Shown in pieces: positions 1-8,405 of a stretch of 64,000 bases of DNA (position 1 is the first letter of the stretch; every line of letters starts with the position of its first letter). The stretch is taken from the NCBI RefSeq assembly GCF_026274175.1, contig NZ_JAPHNL010000277.1, positions 1-64,000 on the forward strand, written 5' to 3'. The DNA comes from Streptomyces beihaiensis (GTDB lineage: Bacteria > Actinomycetota > Actinomycetes > Streptomycetales > Streptomycetaceae). A program made the translations under genes and the position numbers. Under the pieces are notes generated by a model. That model was not told the DNA's origin. It saw only the letters and a list, made by a program, of their open reading frames with translations, and made no database searches.

Positions 1-133
1 CCTCCTCGGGCCAGCCGCGGTCCCGGCCCGCGCGCCGTGACGCGGCCGTCACCTCCCAACCGTCCGCCGCGAGCGCGGGCACCGCCGCCCGGCCCATCTG
101 CCCTGCCGCACCGATCACCAAAGCTGTTCCCAT
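1..133 (-). CDS. NAD(P)-binding epimerase/reductase-like protein, N-terminal part only
   Basis: Only the first 44 codons lie in the window; the gene continues beyond base 1. The start ATG at 133 opens MGTALVIGAAGQMGRAAVPA, a beta strand followed by a glycine-rich GAAGQMGR loop. This is the dinucleotide-binding turn of extended short-chain dehydrogenases and NAD-dependent epimerases. The next strand (WEVTAASRR) ends near two Arg residues, which often favour NADP, but this is weak evidence. It is separated from plsC on the same strand by about 60 bases. Substrate and family cannot be decided from this fragment. Confidence 0.7.
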   Translation of the reverse strand, partial: MGTALVIGAAGQMGRAAVPALAADGWEVTAASRRAGRDRGWPEE

Positions 134-194
134 GCCCGGACGGTATGCCTCGCCGCGGCCCGGCACCGCGGGAATCCGCCGTCGGCGGAGCGGC

Positions 195-920
195 TCAGCT
201 CAGCGGCATCCTCGGGAACTTCCGGGCCCCGCCCTCCGGCGCCTGCTCGGCCTCCGCCTTGACCTGCGCCGCGTACCGGTCCACGTACTCCTGCCCGGAC
301 AGGCCGAGGATCGCGTACATGATCTCGTCGGTGACCGCCCGCAGGATCGCCTTCTCGCCGTCCAGGCCGGCGTAGCGCGAGAAGTCCAGCGGCTCGCCGA
401 ACCGGATCGTGACGCGGCGCAGGTTCGGAATCACCTGTCCCGGCGGCTGCGCCTCGAACGTGCCGATCATCGCGCACGGGATCACCGGTACCTGCGCCTT
501 GAGCGCCATCGCGGCGACGCCGACCTTGCCCTTGTAGAGCCGACCGTCGTGCGAGCGGGTGCCCTCCGGGTAGATACCGAGGAGCTCACCGCGGCTGAGC
601 ACGCGAAGGCCCTCACGGATGGCGGCCTGGCCGGCCTGCTTGCCGGAGCGGTCGACCGGGATCTGGCCCGCGCTGCGGAAGAACGCAGCCGTGAGGCGTC
701 CCTTGAGGCCGGGGCCGGTGAAGTACTCGGCCTTCGCCAGGAACGTGATGCGCCGCTTGAGGATCGCGGGCATCAGAAAGTGATCGGAGAACGACAGATG
801 GTTGCCGGCGACGATCGCGGCACCCGAGTCCGGGACATGCTCGAGCCCCTCGATCCGGGGCCGGAACAGGAGCCGCAGCAGCGGCCCCAGGAGCACGTAC
901 TTGAGCAGTCGGTAGAACAT
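195..920 (-). CDS. plsC: 1-acyl-sn-glycerol-3-phosphate acyltransferase (PlsC family)
   Basis: Acylates lysophosphatidic acid to phosphatidic acid at the inner membrane face in phospholipid synthesis. The 241-residue protein has a short hydrophobic N-terminus (residues 5-18), the catalytic HX4D box in GNHLSFSDH near residue 40, and the glycerol-phosphate-binding EGTRS motif near residue 120, in the spacing of the PlsC/LPLAT family. The length is normal. The start ATG at 920 opens MFYRLLKYVLLGP. Streptomyces genomes carry several PlsC paralogues, so which acyl acceptor this one uses is not decided by sequence. It lies between a 52-residue membrane protein and an epimerase-like gene on the same strand. 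Confidence 0.9.
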   Translation of the reverse strand: MFYRLLKYVLLGPLLRLLFRPRIEGLEHVPDSGAAIVAGNHLSFSDHFLMPAILKRRITFLAKAEYFTGPGLKGRLTAAFFRSAGQIPVDRSGKQAGQAAIREGLRVLSRGELLGIYPEGTRSHDGRLYKGKVGVAAMALKAQVPVIPCAMIGTFEAQPPGQVIPNLRRVTIRFGEPLDFSRYAGLDGEKAILRAVTDEIMYAILGLSGQEYVDRYAAQVKAEAEQAPEGGARKFPRMPLS

Positions 921-949
921 TCCGGTCGCCTTTCCCCCGCCTCAGGTGC

Positions 950-1108
950 TCAGGTGCTACGGGACGCCACCATCCCCACGGTGATCAGACCGAGCACCAC
1001 CCAGCCGAACCAGAGCCAGCCGTTGCTTCCGAGCGCCACCGTGTACGCCGTCACGGCCACCAGACCACCCATGGTGACGGCGCCCATCGTCTTCGTGGAA
1101 CCGGGCAT
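950..1108 (-). CDS. small membrane protein, 52 residues
   Basis: A short frame beginning MPGSTKTMGAVTMGG at 1108 and ending in VASRST. It contains two hydrophobic stretches (about residues 11-26 and 30-48) separated by GSNG, so it is probably a two-pass membrane hairpin. Third positions are nearly all G/C, as expected for a real Streptomyces gene, and a purine-rich GAGGGTGTTGT stretch precedes the ATG. It sits 29 bases upstream of plsC on the same strand and may be co-transcribed with it. I do not recognise a family. Function unknown. Confidence 0.6.
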   Translation of the reverse strand: MPGSTKTMGAVTMGGLVAVTAYTVALGSNGWLWFGWVVLGLITVGMVASRST

Positions 1109-1206
1109 CACAACACCCTCCTCACGGCAGCCCGGACGGCGCCAGCGGTGTGCACAGCCCGAGCCGCGGCCAGAAGGCCATAGTCACCCGTGATCGGGTC
1201 GTGGCG

Positions 1207-2169
1207 CTACTGTCCGCGCGAGTTCAGTGAGGCCAGGTAGGCGTTGTACGCCGCCAGCTCCTTGTCGCCGTCGCGGTCCGCGGCGCGGTCCTTGCGGCGC
1301 GCCTGCCGCTCCTCCGACTTCTTCCACTGCACCAGCAGGGCGAGCAGCACCAGGACCGACGGCACCTCGCTGAACGCCCAGGCGATGCCGCCCGCCGCCG
1401 TCTGGTCGGAGAGGGGATCGACGCCGAGGGACGCGGCTGGGTGATTGAACGTCTTGACCATCGTCGTGGTCGCCATCATCAGCGCGATGCCGAAGAAGGC
1501 GTGGAACGGCATGCCCGCGAACAACTCCAGCATGCGCATCACATAGCCCCGGCGGTGCGGCCCCGGGTCCACGCCCATGATCGGCCAGAAGAAGGCCAGC
1601 CCGACCGCGAGGAAGTGGACCATCATCGCGATGTGCCCGGCCCGCGAGCCCATCAGGAAGTCGAACAGCGGCGTGAAGTACAGCCCGTAGAGGCTCGCGA
1701 TGAACAGCGGGATGGTGAACATGGGGTGTGTGATGACCCGCACATAGCGGCTGTGCAGCAGCATCAGAAGCAGCTCGCGCGGACCCTTGCGGCCGCGCTG
1801 GGAGGCGACCGGCAGCGCGCGCAGCGCCAGCGTGACCGGTGCGCCCATCAGCAGCAGGATCGGCGACAGCATGCTGATGATCATGTGCTGCACCATGTGC
1901 ACGCTGAACATGACCATGCCGTAGTCGTTGAGCTTGGTGCACATCGTCAGGACGACCGTGAGGACGCCGACGACGAAGCTCACCGTCCGCCCCAGCGGCC
2001 ACTTGTCGCCGCGCCGCGTCAGGCGCACGATCCCCCAGAGGTAGAGACCGAGCACGAGCAGGCTGCCGACCAGGAAGAACGGGTCCCCCGACCAGCCGAG
2101 GCCGCGTCCCAGCGTGAAGGGCGGGAGATCCATGTGCATGCCGGACATGCCGTGCCCGCTGTGGTCCAT
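1207..2169 (-). CDS. ctaG: cytochrome c oxidase assembly factor, CtaG_2 type
   Basis: Polytopic membrane protein of the caa3-type CtaG family, linked to copper delivery or assembly of haem-copper oxidases. The 320 residues begin MDHSGHGMSGMHMD, a His/Met-rich segment suited to copper binding, followed by about seven membrane spans. Conserved-looking spans carry MVQHMIISMLSPILL and MVHFLAVGLAFFWPIMGVDP. The C-terminus is charged (RRKDRAADRDG) and cytosolic. I chose the ATG at 2169 because AGGAG lies seven bases before it; an in-frame upstream ATG at 2211 lacks a good site. It is downstream of pfkA on the same strand, separated from it by a strong hairpin, so it is probably its own unit. Confidence 0.88.
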   Translation of the reverse strand: MDHSGHGMSGMHMDLPPFTLGRGLGWSGDPFFLVGSLLVLGLYLWGIVRLTRRGDKWPLGRTVSFVVGVLTVVLTMCTKLNDYGMVMFSVHMVQHMIISMLSPILLLMGAPVTLALRALPVASQRGRKGPRELLLMLLHSRYVRVITHPMFTIPLFIASLYGLYFTPLFDFLMGSRAGHIAMMVHFLAVGLAFFWPIMGVDPGPHRRGYVMRMLELFAGMPFHAFFGIALMMATTTMVKTFNHPAASLGVDPLSDQTAAGGIAWAFSEVPSVLVLLALLVQWKKSEERQARRKDRAADRDGDKELAAYNAYLASLNSRGQ

Positions 2170-2218
2170 CCGCCGGCTCCTGTTGCTCGTTTCGTACGGA
2201 TTGTGCGCCACCAGACTA

Positions 2219-2256
2219 GAACTGCCCCCGGCCGTCGCCGCGGCCGGGGGCAGTTC
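2219..2256 (-). terminator. strong hairpin between pfkA and ctaG
   Basis: Arms at 2219-2234 and 2241-2256 form a perfect 16-base-pair stem with a six-base loop; the GC core is CTGCCCCCGGCCG. It follows the pfkA stop by 53 bases and lies upstream of the ctaG start on the same strand. No T tract follows on the minus strand, which is common for Streptomyces terminators. It most likely ends pfkA transcription. Confidence 0.75.
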
Positions 2257-2309
2257 CCTTTAAAGAGAAACCACAATCGTACGGTGCCGGGAGCCTGGGC
2301 CCGCGGTGG

Positions 2310-3335
2310 TCAGAGCACGCACTCCGCCTCGGCGTACCGGTCCGACGGCACTGTCTTGAGCGTCTCGACGGCCTCGGCGAGGGACACCATCACGATGTCG
2401 GTGCCGCGCAGCGCCGTCATCCGCCCGAACTCGCCTCGGTGCACGGCCTCCACCGCGTGCCACCCGAACCGGGTCGCGAGGACCCTGTCGTACGCGGTCG
2501 GGGTGCCGCCGCGCTGGACGTGGCCGAGGATCACGGGCCGCGCCTCCTTGCCCAGGCGCTCCTCCAGTTCGATGGAGAGCTGCCGGGCGATGCCCGCGAA
2601 CCGCTCGTGGCCGTAGATGTCCTTGCCGCCCTCGTCGAACTCCATGGAGCCGGGCCGGGGCTTGGCGCCCTCGGCGGCGACGACGATGGCGAACTTCTTG
2701 CCCGCCTCGAACCGCTCGCCGACCTTCGCGGCCAGTTCCTCGATGTCGAAGGGGCGCTCGGGAACGACGATCGCGTGCGCGCCCGCGGCCATCCCCGAGT
2801 TGAGCGCGATCCAGCCGGTGTGCCGGCCCATGACCTCCACGATGAGCACGCGCTGGTGGGACTCGGCGGTGGTCTTGAGGCGGTCGAGCGCCTCGGTGGC
2901 GACGCCGACGGCCGTGTCGAAGCCGAAGGTCACATCGGTGACGGCGATGTCGTTGTCGATGGTCTTCGGCACGCCCACGATGGGCAGGCCGCTGTCCGAC
3001 AGCAGCCGTGCCGCCTTCAGCGTGCCCTCGCCGCCGATCGGGATGATCGCGTCCAGGCCGAGGTCCGCGACGTGCCCCTTGGCGCGCTCGACACCGTCAC
3101 GCAGATGCGCGGGCTGCACCCGCGAGGAGCCGAGCATGGTGCCACCGCGGGCGAGGATGCCGCTGACCGCGTCCAGGTCCAGCTTGCGGTAGTCGCACTC
3201 GAGCAGTCCCTTCCACCCGTCGTGGAACCCGATCACCTCGTCGCCGTGATCGGCGACGGCACGGTGCACGACCGAACGGATCACGGCGTTCAGACCGGGG
3301 CAGTCGCCGCCGGAGGTGAGGACACCAATACGCAT
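2310..3335 (-). CDS. pfkA: ATP-dependent 6-phosphofructokinase
   Basis: Phosphorylates fructose 6-phosphate to fructose 1,6-bisphosphate, the committed step of glycolysis, in the cytosol. The 341-residue protein opens MRIGVLTSGGDCPGLN, with the nucleotide-binding SGGDCPG at 8-14. GGEGT at 101-105 has the Gly that marks ATP-using rather than pyrophosphate-using enzymes. PKTIDND at 123-129 carries the catalytic Asp127, and MGRHTGW at 169-175 contacts the sugar phosphate. Length and motif spacing fit the actinobacterial group III PFKs. Streptomyces usually have several pfkA paralogues, and the window does not say which this is. Monocistronic by context: a hairpin follows and about 190 bases separate it from gatD. 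Confidence 0.95.
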   Translation of the reverse strand: MRIGVLTSGGDCPGLNAVIRSVVHRAVADHGDEVIGFHDGWKGLLECDYRKLDLDAVSGILARGGTMLGSSRVQPAHLRDGVERAKGHVADLGLDAIIPIGGEGTLKAARLLSDSGLPIVGVPKTIDNDIAVTDVTFGFDTAVGVATEALDRLKTTAESHQRVLIVEVMGRHTGWIALNSGMAAGAHAIVVPERPFDIEELAAKVGERFEAGKKFAIVVAAEGAKPRPGSMEFDEGGKDIYGHERFAGIARQLSIELEERLGKEARPVILGHVQRGGTPTAYDRVLATRFGWHAVEAVHRGEFGRMTALRGTDIVMVSLAEAVETLKTVPSDRYAEAECVL

Positions 3336-3522
3336 AAGCCCGGAGAACCTTTGCAGACGTGGGCCGATGACCGGACCACGTCGTCCGGCGGGATACCTCG
3401 TACTTTATCGGCGCCGGGGGTGGGGCTCGTAAGCCCTGTCCGCTGGTTGGACGCCCCCGCTCATATGGGCGCGGAGGCGCCCTGAAGGGGCGGGGGGCTG
3501 CACGGGGACACGCGGGCGGACG

Positions 3523-4257
3523 CTACGCCGAAGCCGCGGCCGCCGCGGCGCTGATCCGCTCCTCACGGAGTGCCTCGTACCAGCGGTCGTCCACCGGCGG
3601 CAACGCGTTCACGTCGAGCGCCAGTTTCAGCAGCAGATCAGCGATCTGCGGGTTGCGGGCCAGCACGGGCCCGTGCATGTACGTACCGAACACCGTCTCG
3701 TTGAAGGCGCCTTCCGTGCCGTCACCCGTGCCGTTGCCCCGCCCGATGCGTGTGCGGGCGAACGGGCGCGCGGACGGGCCGAGGTGCGTGACGCCCTGAT
3801 GGTTCTCGAACCCGGTCAGCTGCGGCAGCCCCAACTGCGGATCGATGTCGGCCAGTACGTCACCGACGCACCGCTCGCCCTCGCCGCGTGTGGAGATGAC
3901 GTCGAGCAGCCCGAGGCCGGGCTCGCGCTCCCCGAGGTCGTTGACGAACTCGTGGCCGAGGATCTGGTAGCCGGCGCAGACGGAGAACACGATGGCGCCG
4001 TTGGCCACCGCGCGCTGCAGGCCGCCGTCGCGGCGCAGCCGCTCCGCCGCCAGGCGCTGCGGCCGGTCCTCGCCGCCACCGATCAGGTAGATGTCGCCGG
4101 ACGTGGGCACCGGCTGGTCGCTGCGGACGTCGTAGCGCTCGACCTGGAGGCGGCGCTGGTGGGCGCGTCGCTCGACCACCAGGGCGTTGCCCTGGTCGCC
4201 GTAGGTGCTGAGGAGGTCGGGGTAGACCCACACGAGACGCAGGCTGCTGTCACTCAT
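3523..4257 (-). CDS. gatD: lipid II isoglutaminyl synthase, glutaminase subunit GatD
   Basis: Class I glutamine amidotransferase subunit that supplies ammonia to MurT, which amidates the alpha-carboxyl of D-Glu in the lipid II stem peptide. The 244-residue protein has the nucleophile elbow VFSVCAGYQ with Cys94 and the catalytic His195 in GTYMHGP, the same layout as characterised GatD proteins. The oxyanion-side loop LIGGGEDRPQ is at 58-67. The ATG at 4257 is preferred because GAAGG lies nine bases upstream; an ATG two codons earlier (4263) would be only three bases from it. The gene follows murT by 56 bases on the same strand, the usual murT-gatD operon. Confidence 0.93.
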   Translation of the reverse strand: MSDSSLRLVWVYPDLLSTYGDQGNALVVERRAHQRRLQVERYDVRSDQPVPTSGDIYLIGGGEDRPQRLAAERLRRDGGLQRAVANGAIVFSVCAGYQILGHEFVNDLGEREPGLGLLDVISTRGEGERCVGDVLADIDPQLGLPQLTGFENHQGVTHLGPSARPFARTRIGRGNGTGDGTEGAFNETVFGTYMHGPVLARNPQIADLLLKLALDVNALPPVDDRWYEALREERISAAAAAASA

Positions 4258-4313
4258 GCTCATGATCCTTCGATGGGCTCTTCCTGGGCTCTTCCCGGTC
4301 GTGATGAGCCGGC

Positions 4314-5552
4314 TCAGTTGCCCACGCGTCGGCGGACGTCCTGGAACGCGGTGTAGTTGGCGATCAGCTCGATCCGCCCGGGCGGGCACATCCCGACCGC
4401 CTCGTCGAGCGTCTCGCAGACCCGGAAGTCCAGGCCCGCGACCTCGAGGCGGACGGCCAGGTCGAGCTTGCGGTCGCCGATCACGCAGATCGGGTGCCCG
4501 GCGAGCCGGGTGTAGTCGACGTCCCACAGCCAGGAGGTGTCGGTGCCGTCGGCCCCGCGCGCGTTCACGGAAAGGATCACCGGGGTGGGTGGCGGGTCGA
4601 TGAGCGTGAACGTCTCCAGCCAGCCGGCCGGGTTCTTGGCGAGCAGCAGCCTGAGGTCGCGGTTGTGGAACTGCACCACGTCGTAGCGCCCCGCGACGGC
4701 CTGCACCTGGTACATGCGCTCCAGGGCCACCTGCGGTGGCACGCCGAAGACGGCGGCGACGGCGGCCGACGTCGCCGCGTTCGCCTTGTTGGCGCGGCCG
4801 GGCAGCTGGAGGTGGATGGGCCAGGCCGATCCGTGCGGGTCCAGGACGTAGTCGCCCTGGAGCGCCCAGCTCGCGGTGGGGCGGCGGAAGCCGCACTCCG
4901 CGCAGAACCAGTCGTCACCGGGGCGCTGCATGACGCCGCCGCAGGACGGGCACGACCAGGCGTCGTCCTTCCACTCCTGGCCCGCGGCGACCCACACCAC
5001 GTTGGGCGAGGAGGAGGCGGCCCAGACGACCAGCGGGTCGTCGGCGTTGGCGATCACCACGGCCTTGGAGCCGGACAGGCCCTCGCGCCACTTCTCGGCG
5101 AGCATGCGGGTCTCGGCGGCCCGGTCGAGCTGGTCGCGCGAGAGGTTGAGCAGCGCGATGGCCTTGGGCTCGACGTCGCGGGCGACACCGGCGAGGTACT
5201 TCTCGTCGACCTCGATGACGCCGAACTTGGCGTCCGAGCCACCGGCCAGGGCGGAGGTGATGCCCGCCGGCATGTTGGCCCCCAGCGCGTTCGAGACGAC
5301 CGGGCCGCTGGCGCGCAGCGCCTCGGCGATCAGCCGGGTCGTCGTCGTCTTCCCGTTGGTGGCCGAGACGAGGACGGTGTCCAGGTGCTGGGCGAGCCGG
5401 CCGAGCAGCTCGGGGTCGAGCCGGAGCGCGACCTTGCCGCCGATCACCGAACCACTGCCGCGACCGGCCGCGCGCGACACCGCGGCCGCGGCCTTGCCCG
5501 CCGTCACGGCCAGTTTGGCCCGCGGAGACATCGGCTCCGAGTTGCCTGCCAT
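4314..5552 (-). CDS. murT: lipid II isoglutaminyl synthase, Mur ligase subunit MurT
   Basis: ATP-dependent amide ligase partner of GatD in peptidoglycan precursor amidation. The 412 residues have a Mur-ligase P-loop SATNGKTTTTRL (Thr65-Thr70 region), the central domain and a C-terminal DUF1727 region. A four-cysteine ribbon is inserted in the Mur central domain, Cys201/Cys204 (CPSC) and Cys217/Cys220 (CAEC), as in MurT zinc ribbons. The ATG at 5552 is preceded by GGAGGACCCAGGAAG. It is the first gene of the murT-gatD operon and diverges from def, whose start is about 140 bases away. Confidence 0.94.
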   Translation of the reverse strand: MAGNSEPMSPRAKLAVTAGKAAAAVSRAAGRGSGSVIGGKVALRLDPELLGRLAQHLDTVLVSATNGKTTTTRLIAEALRASGPVVSNALGANMPAGITSALAGGSDAKFGVIEVDEKYLAGVARDVEPKAIALLNLSRDQLDRAAETRMLAEKWREGLSGSKAVVIANADDPLVVWAASSSPNVVWVAAGQEWKDDAWSCPSCGGVMQRPGDDWFCAECGFRRPTASWALQGDYVLDPHGSAWPIHLQLPGRANKANAATSAAVAAVFGVPPQVALERMYQVQAVAGRYDVVQFHNRDLRLLLAKNPAGWLETFTLIDPPPTPVILSVNARGADGTDTSWLWDVDYTRLAGHPICVIGDRKLDLAVRLEVAGLDFRVCETLDEAVGMCPPGRIELIANYTAFQDVRRRVGN

Positions 5553-5694
5553 CTTCCTGGGTCCTCCTTGCTCACGGCGCCGCGCCTGCCCTCGGCATCG
5601 CTCAGTGGCCTCAGCCTATCGACCTCCACCGACAAGCCCGAACCGCGGCACCGCCGGGGAGGCGTCGAGCCCCGCGGACCGTACCCTTGCGGCC

Positions 5695-6246
5695 ATGCGA
5701 CACGGCACGATTGCGGGCGCCTCCGGGCGCGTACGGCCCCTGACTCTGCTCGGTGACCCGGTGCTGCGGCAACCCTGCGCGCCGGTCACGGAGTTCGACC
5801 GGTCCCTGGCCCGCCTCGTGGAGGACATGTTCGCGACCATGTACGCGGCCCAGGGCGTGGGGCTCGCCGCCAACCAGGTCGGCGAGGCGCTGCGGGTCTT
5901 CGTCTACGACTGTGCGGACGACGACGATGTGCGCCACGTCGGCCACGTCGTCAATCCGCGTCTGGTCGACGCGGACGGTGTCGTGGTCCGTGGCCCCGAG
6001 GGCTGTCTGTCGCTGCCCGGCCTGGAGGCGGGCACGCCCCGCTTCGACCACGCGCGCGTGGAGGGGCAGGACGTCACCGGCGCCGCGGTGGTGGTCCACG
6101 GCACCGGCTGGTTCGCCCGCTGCCTGCAGCACGAGTGCGACCACCTGGAGGGCGGACTCTACGTGGACCGGGTCAGCGCCCGGCGCCGCCGCAGGGTGCT
6201 GCGCCGGGCGGCACGCGCGCCCTGGGCGCGGCCGGGGAGGGCCTGA
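5695..6246 (+). CDS. def: peptide deformylase
   Basis: Removes the N-formyl group from nascent proteins and uses a metal ion. The 183-residue protein has all three family motifs: GVGLAANQVG at 54-63, EGCLSLPG at 102-109 (metal-ligand Cys104), and HECDHLEG at 146-153 (HExxH with two His ligands and the catalytic Glu). The ATG at 5695 (MRHGTIAGASGRVR) fits family length; the open frame continues far upstream without homology. The tail is very Arg-rich (RARRRRRVLRRAARA). Streptomyces usually carry several def paralogues. It diverges from murT. Confidence 0.93.
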   Translation: MRHGTIAGASGRVRPLTLLGDPVLRQPCAPVTEFDRSLARLVEDMFATMYAAQGVGLAANQVGEALRVFVYDCADDDDVRHVGHVVNPRLVDADGVVVRGPEGCLSLPGLEAGTPRFDHARVEGQDVTGAAVVVHGTGWFARCLQHECDHLEGGLYVDRVSARRRRRVLRRAARAPWARPGRA

Positions 6247-6267
6247 GTGCCGGGGGGCGCGCCCCGG

Positions 6268-6921
6268 TCAGAAGCCGGGGCCGCCGGCGCGGTCCCCGGC
6301 ATCGGCGAGGCGCCCCCACAGGAGGTCGGCGAGAGCGCGCACCAACTCGGTCCGCGAGCAGGGGCGTTCCCCGAGCCACCAGTCGCCCGCGGCGTGCATC
6401 ATGCCGACGATTCCGTGTCCCCATGCCCGCGCGAGCTGCTGGCCGCCGGGGCCGAGGTCGACGCGCTCCTCGATGACCTCGGCCAGTTCCTCGCCCATCC
6501 GGCGCAGCAGAGGTGCGGAGTGCCGCCCGACGTCGAAACCGGAGTCGGCGGGGGAGCCCTCCGCCGGATGCATGAGGAACCGGTAGACCTGGGGGCGGGC
6601 CTCGATCGCCGCGAGATACGTCTCCAGGGTCGACTCGACACGCCGGCGCCGCTGGGCGGGCGCGTCGAGCGCGGCGCGCAGGGAGGCCAGGAGGGCGTCC
6701 GTGTGGCGCTTGGCGAGCGCGGCGTACAGGCCGCCCTTGTCGCCGAAGTGGCGGTAGAGGATGGGCTTGGTGATCCCGGCCTCGGCCGCGATGGCGTTCA
6801 TCGAGGCCCCCGGGCCGTCCCTGAGCACCACACGGTCCGCGGCCTCCAGCAGCTCTCGCCGGCGCTGCTCAGCCGCGGAGCGTTGTTCCGCGCGCTGATC
6901 GGTCCGCTGTGTGGTCTCCAT
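6268..6921 (-). CDS. TetR family transcriptional regulator
   Basis: A 217-residue TetR-type repressor. The helix-turn-helix occupies about residues 38-60 (ASMNAIAAEAGITKPILYRH), followed by the usual GDKGGLYAAL helix and a hydrophobic ligand-binding C-terminal domain. The ATG at 6921 (METTQRTDQR) has GGGGAGAG a few bases upstream; an in-frame ATG six codons earlier is possible. It diverges from an acyl-CoA dehydrogenase gene, and the shared 163-base region contains three GTAAC/GTTAC half-sites overlapping a promoter. It therefore probably represses the dehydrogenase and possibly itself, with an acyl-CoA as a plausible ligand (inference). Confidence 0.9.
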   Translation of the reverse strand: METTQRTDQRAEQRSAAEQRRRELLEAADRVVLRDGPGASMNAIAAEAGITKPILYRHFGDKGGLYAALAKRHTDALLASLRAALDAPAQRRRRVESTLETYLAAIEARPQVYRFLMHPAEGSPADSGFDVGRHSAPLLRRMGEELAEVIEERVDLGPGGQQLARAWGHGIVGMMHAAGDWWLGERPCSRTELVRALADLLWGRLADAGDRAGGPGF

Positions 6922-7006
6922 GTGTCTCTCCCCGCCCATGTGATGGCTCTGCGCACGCGAAAGGTAGCACCCGGCGGGGGTCGGACCTCGAACGCGTTCT
7001 CGGAGG

Positions 7007-7054
7007 TTGACAGGGGCTACTGGTGAGTAACAGACTCTCGTTACCGCAAGTAAC
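7007..7054 (+). promoter_or_regulatory. promoter and TetR operator for the acyl-CoA dehydrogenase
   Basis: TTGACA at 7007-7012 and CAGACT at 7031-7036 (close to the Streptomyces TAGRCT) are 18 bases apart. Three half-sites, GTAAC at 7027-7031, GTTAC at 7040-7044 and GTAAC at 7050-7054, make two inverted pairs sharing the middle element. They overlap and follow the -10, as expected for a repressor site. The assignment to the adjacent TetR protein is by position. Confidence 0.55.
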
Positions 7055-7084
7055 ACATGCAGTGTACGCAGCCCGGGAGGGGCC

Positions 7085-8311
7085 ATGGCCGAGTTCACGA
7101 TGGATCTCAACGACGAGCAGAAGGAAGTACGTGACTGGCTTCACGGCTTCGCCGCCGATGTGATCCGCCCCGCGGCCGCCGAGTGGGACGAGCGCGAGGA
7201 GACGCCGTGGCCGGTGATCCAGGAGGCTGCCAAGCTGGGCATCTACTCGCTCGACTTCTACGCGCAGCAGTTCTTCGACCCCAGCGGGCTCGGCATCCCG
7301 ATGGCGATGGAGGAACTGTTCTGGGGCGACGCGGGCATCGCGCTCTCCATCGTCGGCACCGGCCTGGCGGCGGTCGGTGTCCTCGCCAACGGTACCGAGG
7401 AGCAGATCGGCACCTGGGTGCCGCAGATGTACGGCGACGCGAACGACGTGAAGGTGGCCGCCTTCTGCTCCTCGGAGCCGGACGCGGGCTCCGACGTCGC
7501 CTCCATGCGCACGCGCGCGGTCTACGACGAGGCCAAGGACGAGTGGGTCCTCAACGGCACCAAGACGTGGGCGACCAACGGCGGCATCGCCAATGTCCAC
7601 GTGGTGGTCGCGTCCGTGGACGCCGAGCTCGGCTCCAAGGGCCACGCCTCGTTCATCGTCCCGCCGAACACGCCCGGCCTGTCCCAGGGGCAGAAGTTCA
7701 AGAAGCACGGCATCCGTGCCTCGCACACCGCCGAGGTCGTGCTGGAGAACGTGCGCGTCCCCGGCTCCTGCCTCCTCGGCGGCAAGGACAAGCTCGACGA
7801 GCGCCTGGCCCGCGCGCGTGAGAAGGCCAAGAAGGGCGGCGAGCGCGTCAAGAACGCCGCCATGGCCACCTTCGAGGCATCCCGCCCCGCCGTCGGCGCC
7901 ATGGCGGTGGGCACGGCCCGCGCCGCGTACGAGGAGGCACTGGAGTACGCGAAGACGCGCGAGCAGTTCGGCCGCCCGATCATCGACAACCAGGGCGTCG
8001 CGTTCCAGCTGGCCGACATGCGCACGCAGATCGACGCCGCCCGCCTCCTGGTGTGGCGCGCCTCCTGGATGGCGACCACCGGCAAGAAGTTCGAGAACGC
8101 CGAGGGCTCGATGTCCAAGCTCTTCGCGAGCGAGACCGCCAAGAAGGTCACCGCCCAGGCCATCCAGATCCTCGGCGGCAACGGCTTCACCCGTGAGTAC
8201 CCCGTGGAGCGCATGCACCGCGACGCGGCGATCTACACGATCTTCGAGGGCACGAGCGAGATCCAGCGCCTGGTCATCGCCCGCACCCTCTCCGGCCTGC
8301 CCATCCGCTGA
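7085..8311 (+). CDS. acyl-CoA dehydrogenase
   Basis: FAD enzyme introducing a trans-2 double bond into an acyl-CoA, in beta-oxidation or branched-chain acyl-CoA breakdown. The 408 residues show family signature 1, FCSSEPDAGSDVASM, and signature 2, QILGGNGFTREYPVER, followed by the flavin-domain end IFEGTSEIQR, where Glu388 is the likely catalytic base. A lysine/arginine-rich insert (DERLARAREKAKKGGERVK) near residues 238-256 is longer than in the short-chain enzymes and resembles long-chain or actinobacterial forms. GGGAGGGG precedes the ATG at 7085. It is probably controlled by the divergent TetR gene. Chain-length preference is not readable from sequence. Confidence 0.92.
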   Translation: MAEFTMDLNDEQKEVRDWLHGFAADVIRPAAAEWDEREETPWPVIQEAAKLGIYSLDFYAQQFFDPSGLGIPMAMEELFWGDAGIALSIVGTGLAAVGVLANGTEEQIGTWVPQMYGDANDVKVAAFCSSEPDAGSDVASMRTRAVYDEAKDEWVLNGTKTWATNGGIANVHVVVASVDAELGSKGHASFIVPPNTPGLSQGQKFKKHGIRASHTAEVVLENVRVPGSCLLGGKDKLDERLARAREKAKKGGERVKNAAMATFEASRPAVGAMAVGTARAAYEEALEYAKTREQFGRPIIDNQGVAFQLADMRTQIDAARLLVWRASWMATTGKKFENAEGSMSKLFASETAKKVTAQAIQILGGNGFTREYPVERMHRDAAIYTIFEGTSEIQRLVIARTLSGLPIR

Positions 8312-8365
8312 CCGCACCGACCACGACGGCGGCCGGCCGGGCCGCTCGGGGCCCGGCCGGTCCGT

Positions 8366-8394
8366 GATCCGCACGGTCGCCGACCGTGCGGATC
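8366..8394. terminator. bidirectional hairpin between convergent genes
   Basis: A perfect 13-base-pair stem (8366-8378 with 8382-8394, arm GATCCGCACGGTC) with a three-base loop lies between the acyl-CoA dehydrogenase stop and the convergent cupin gene stop. A second GC-rich hairpin (GGCCGGGCC with GGCCCGGCC) lies just before it at about 8332-8360. Together they probably terminate both genes. Confidence 0.75.
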
Positions 8395-8405
8395 GCCGAT
8401 GATCT

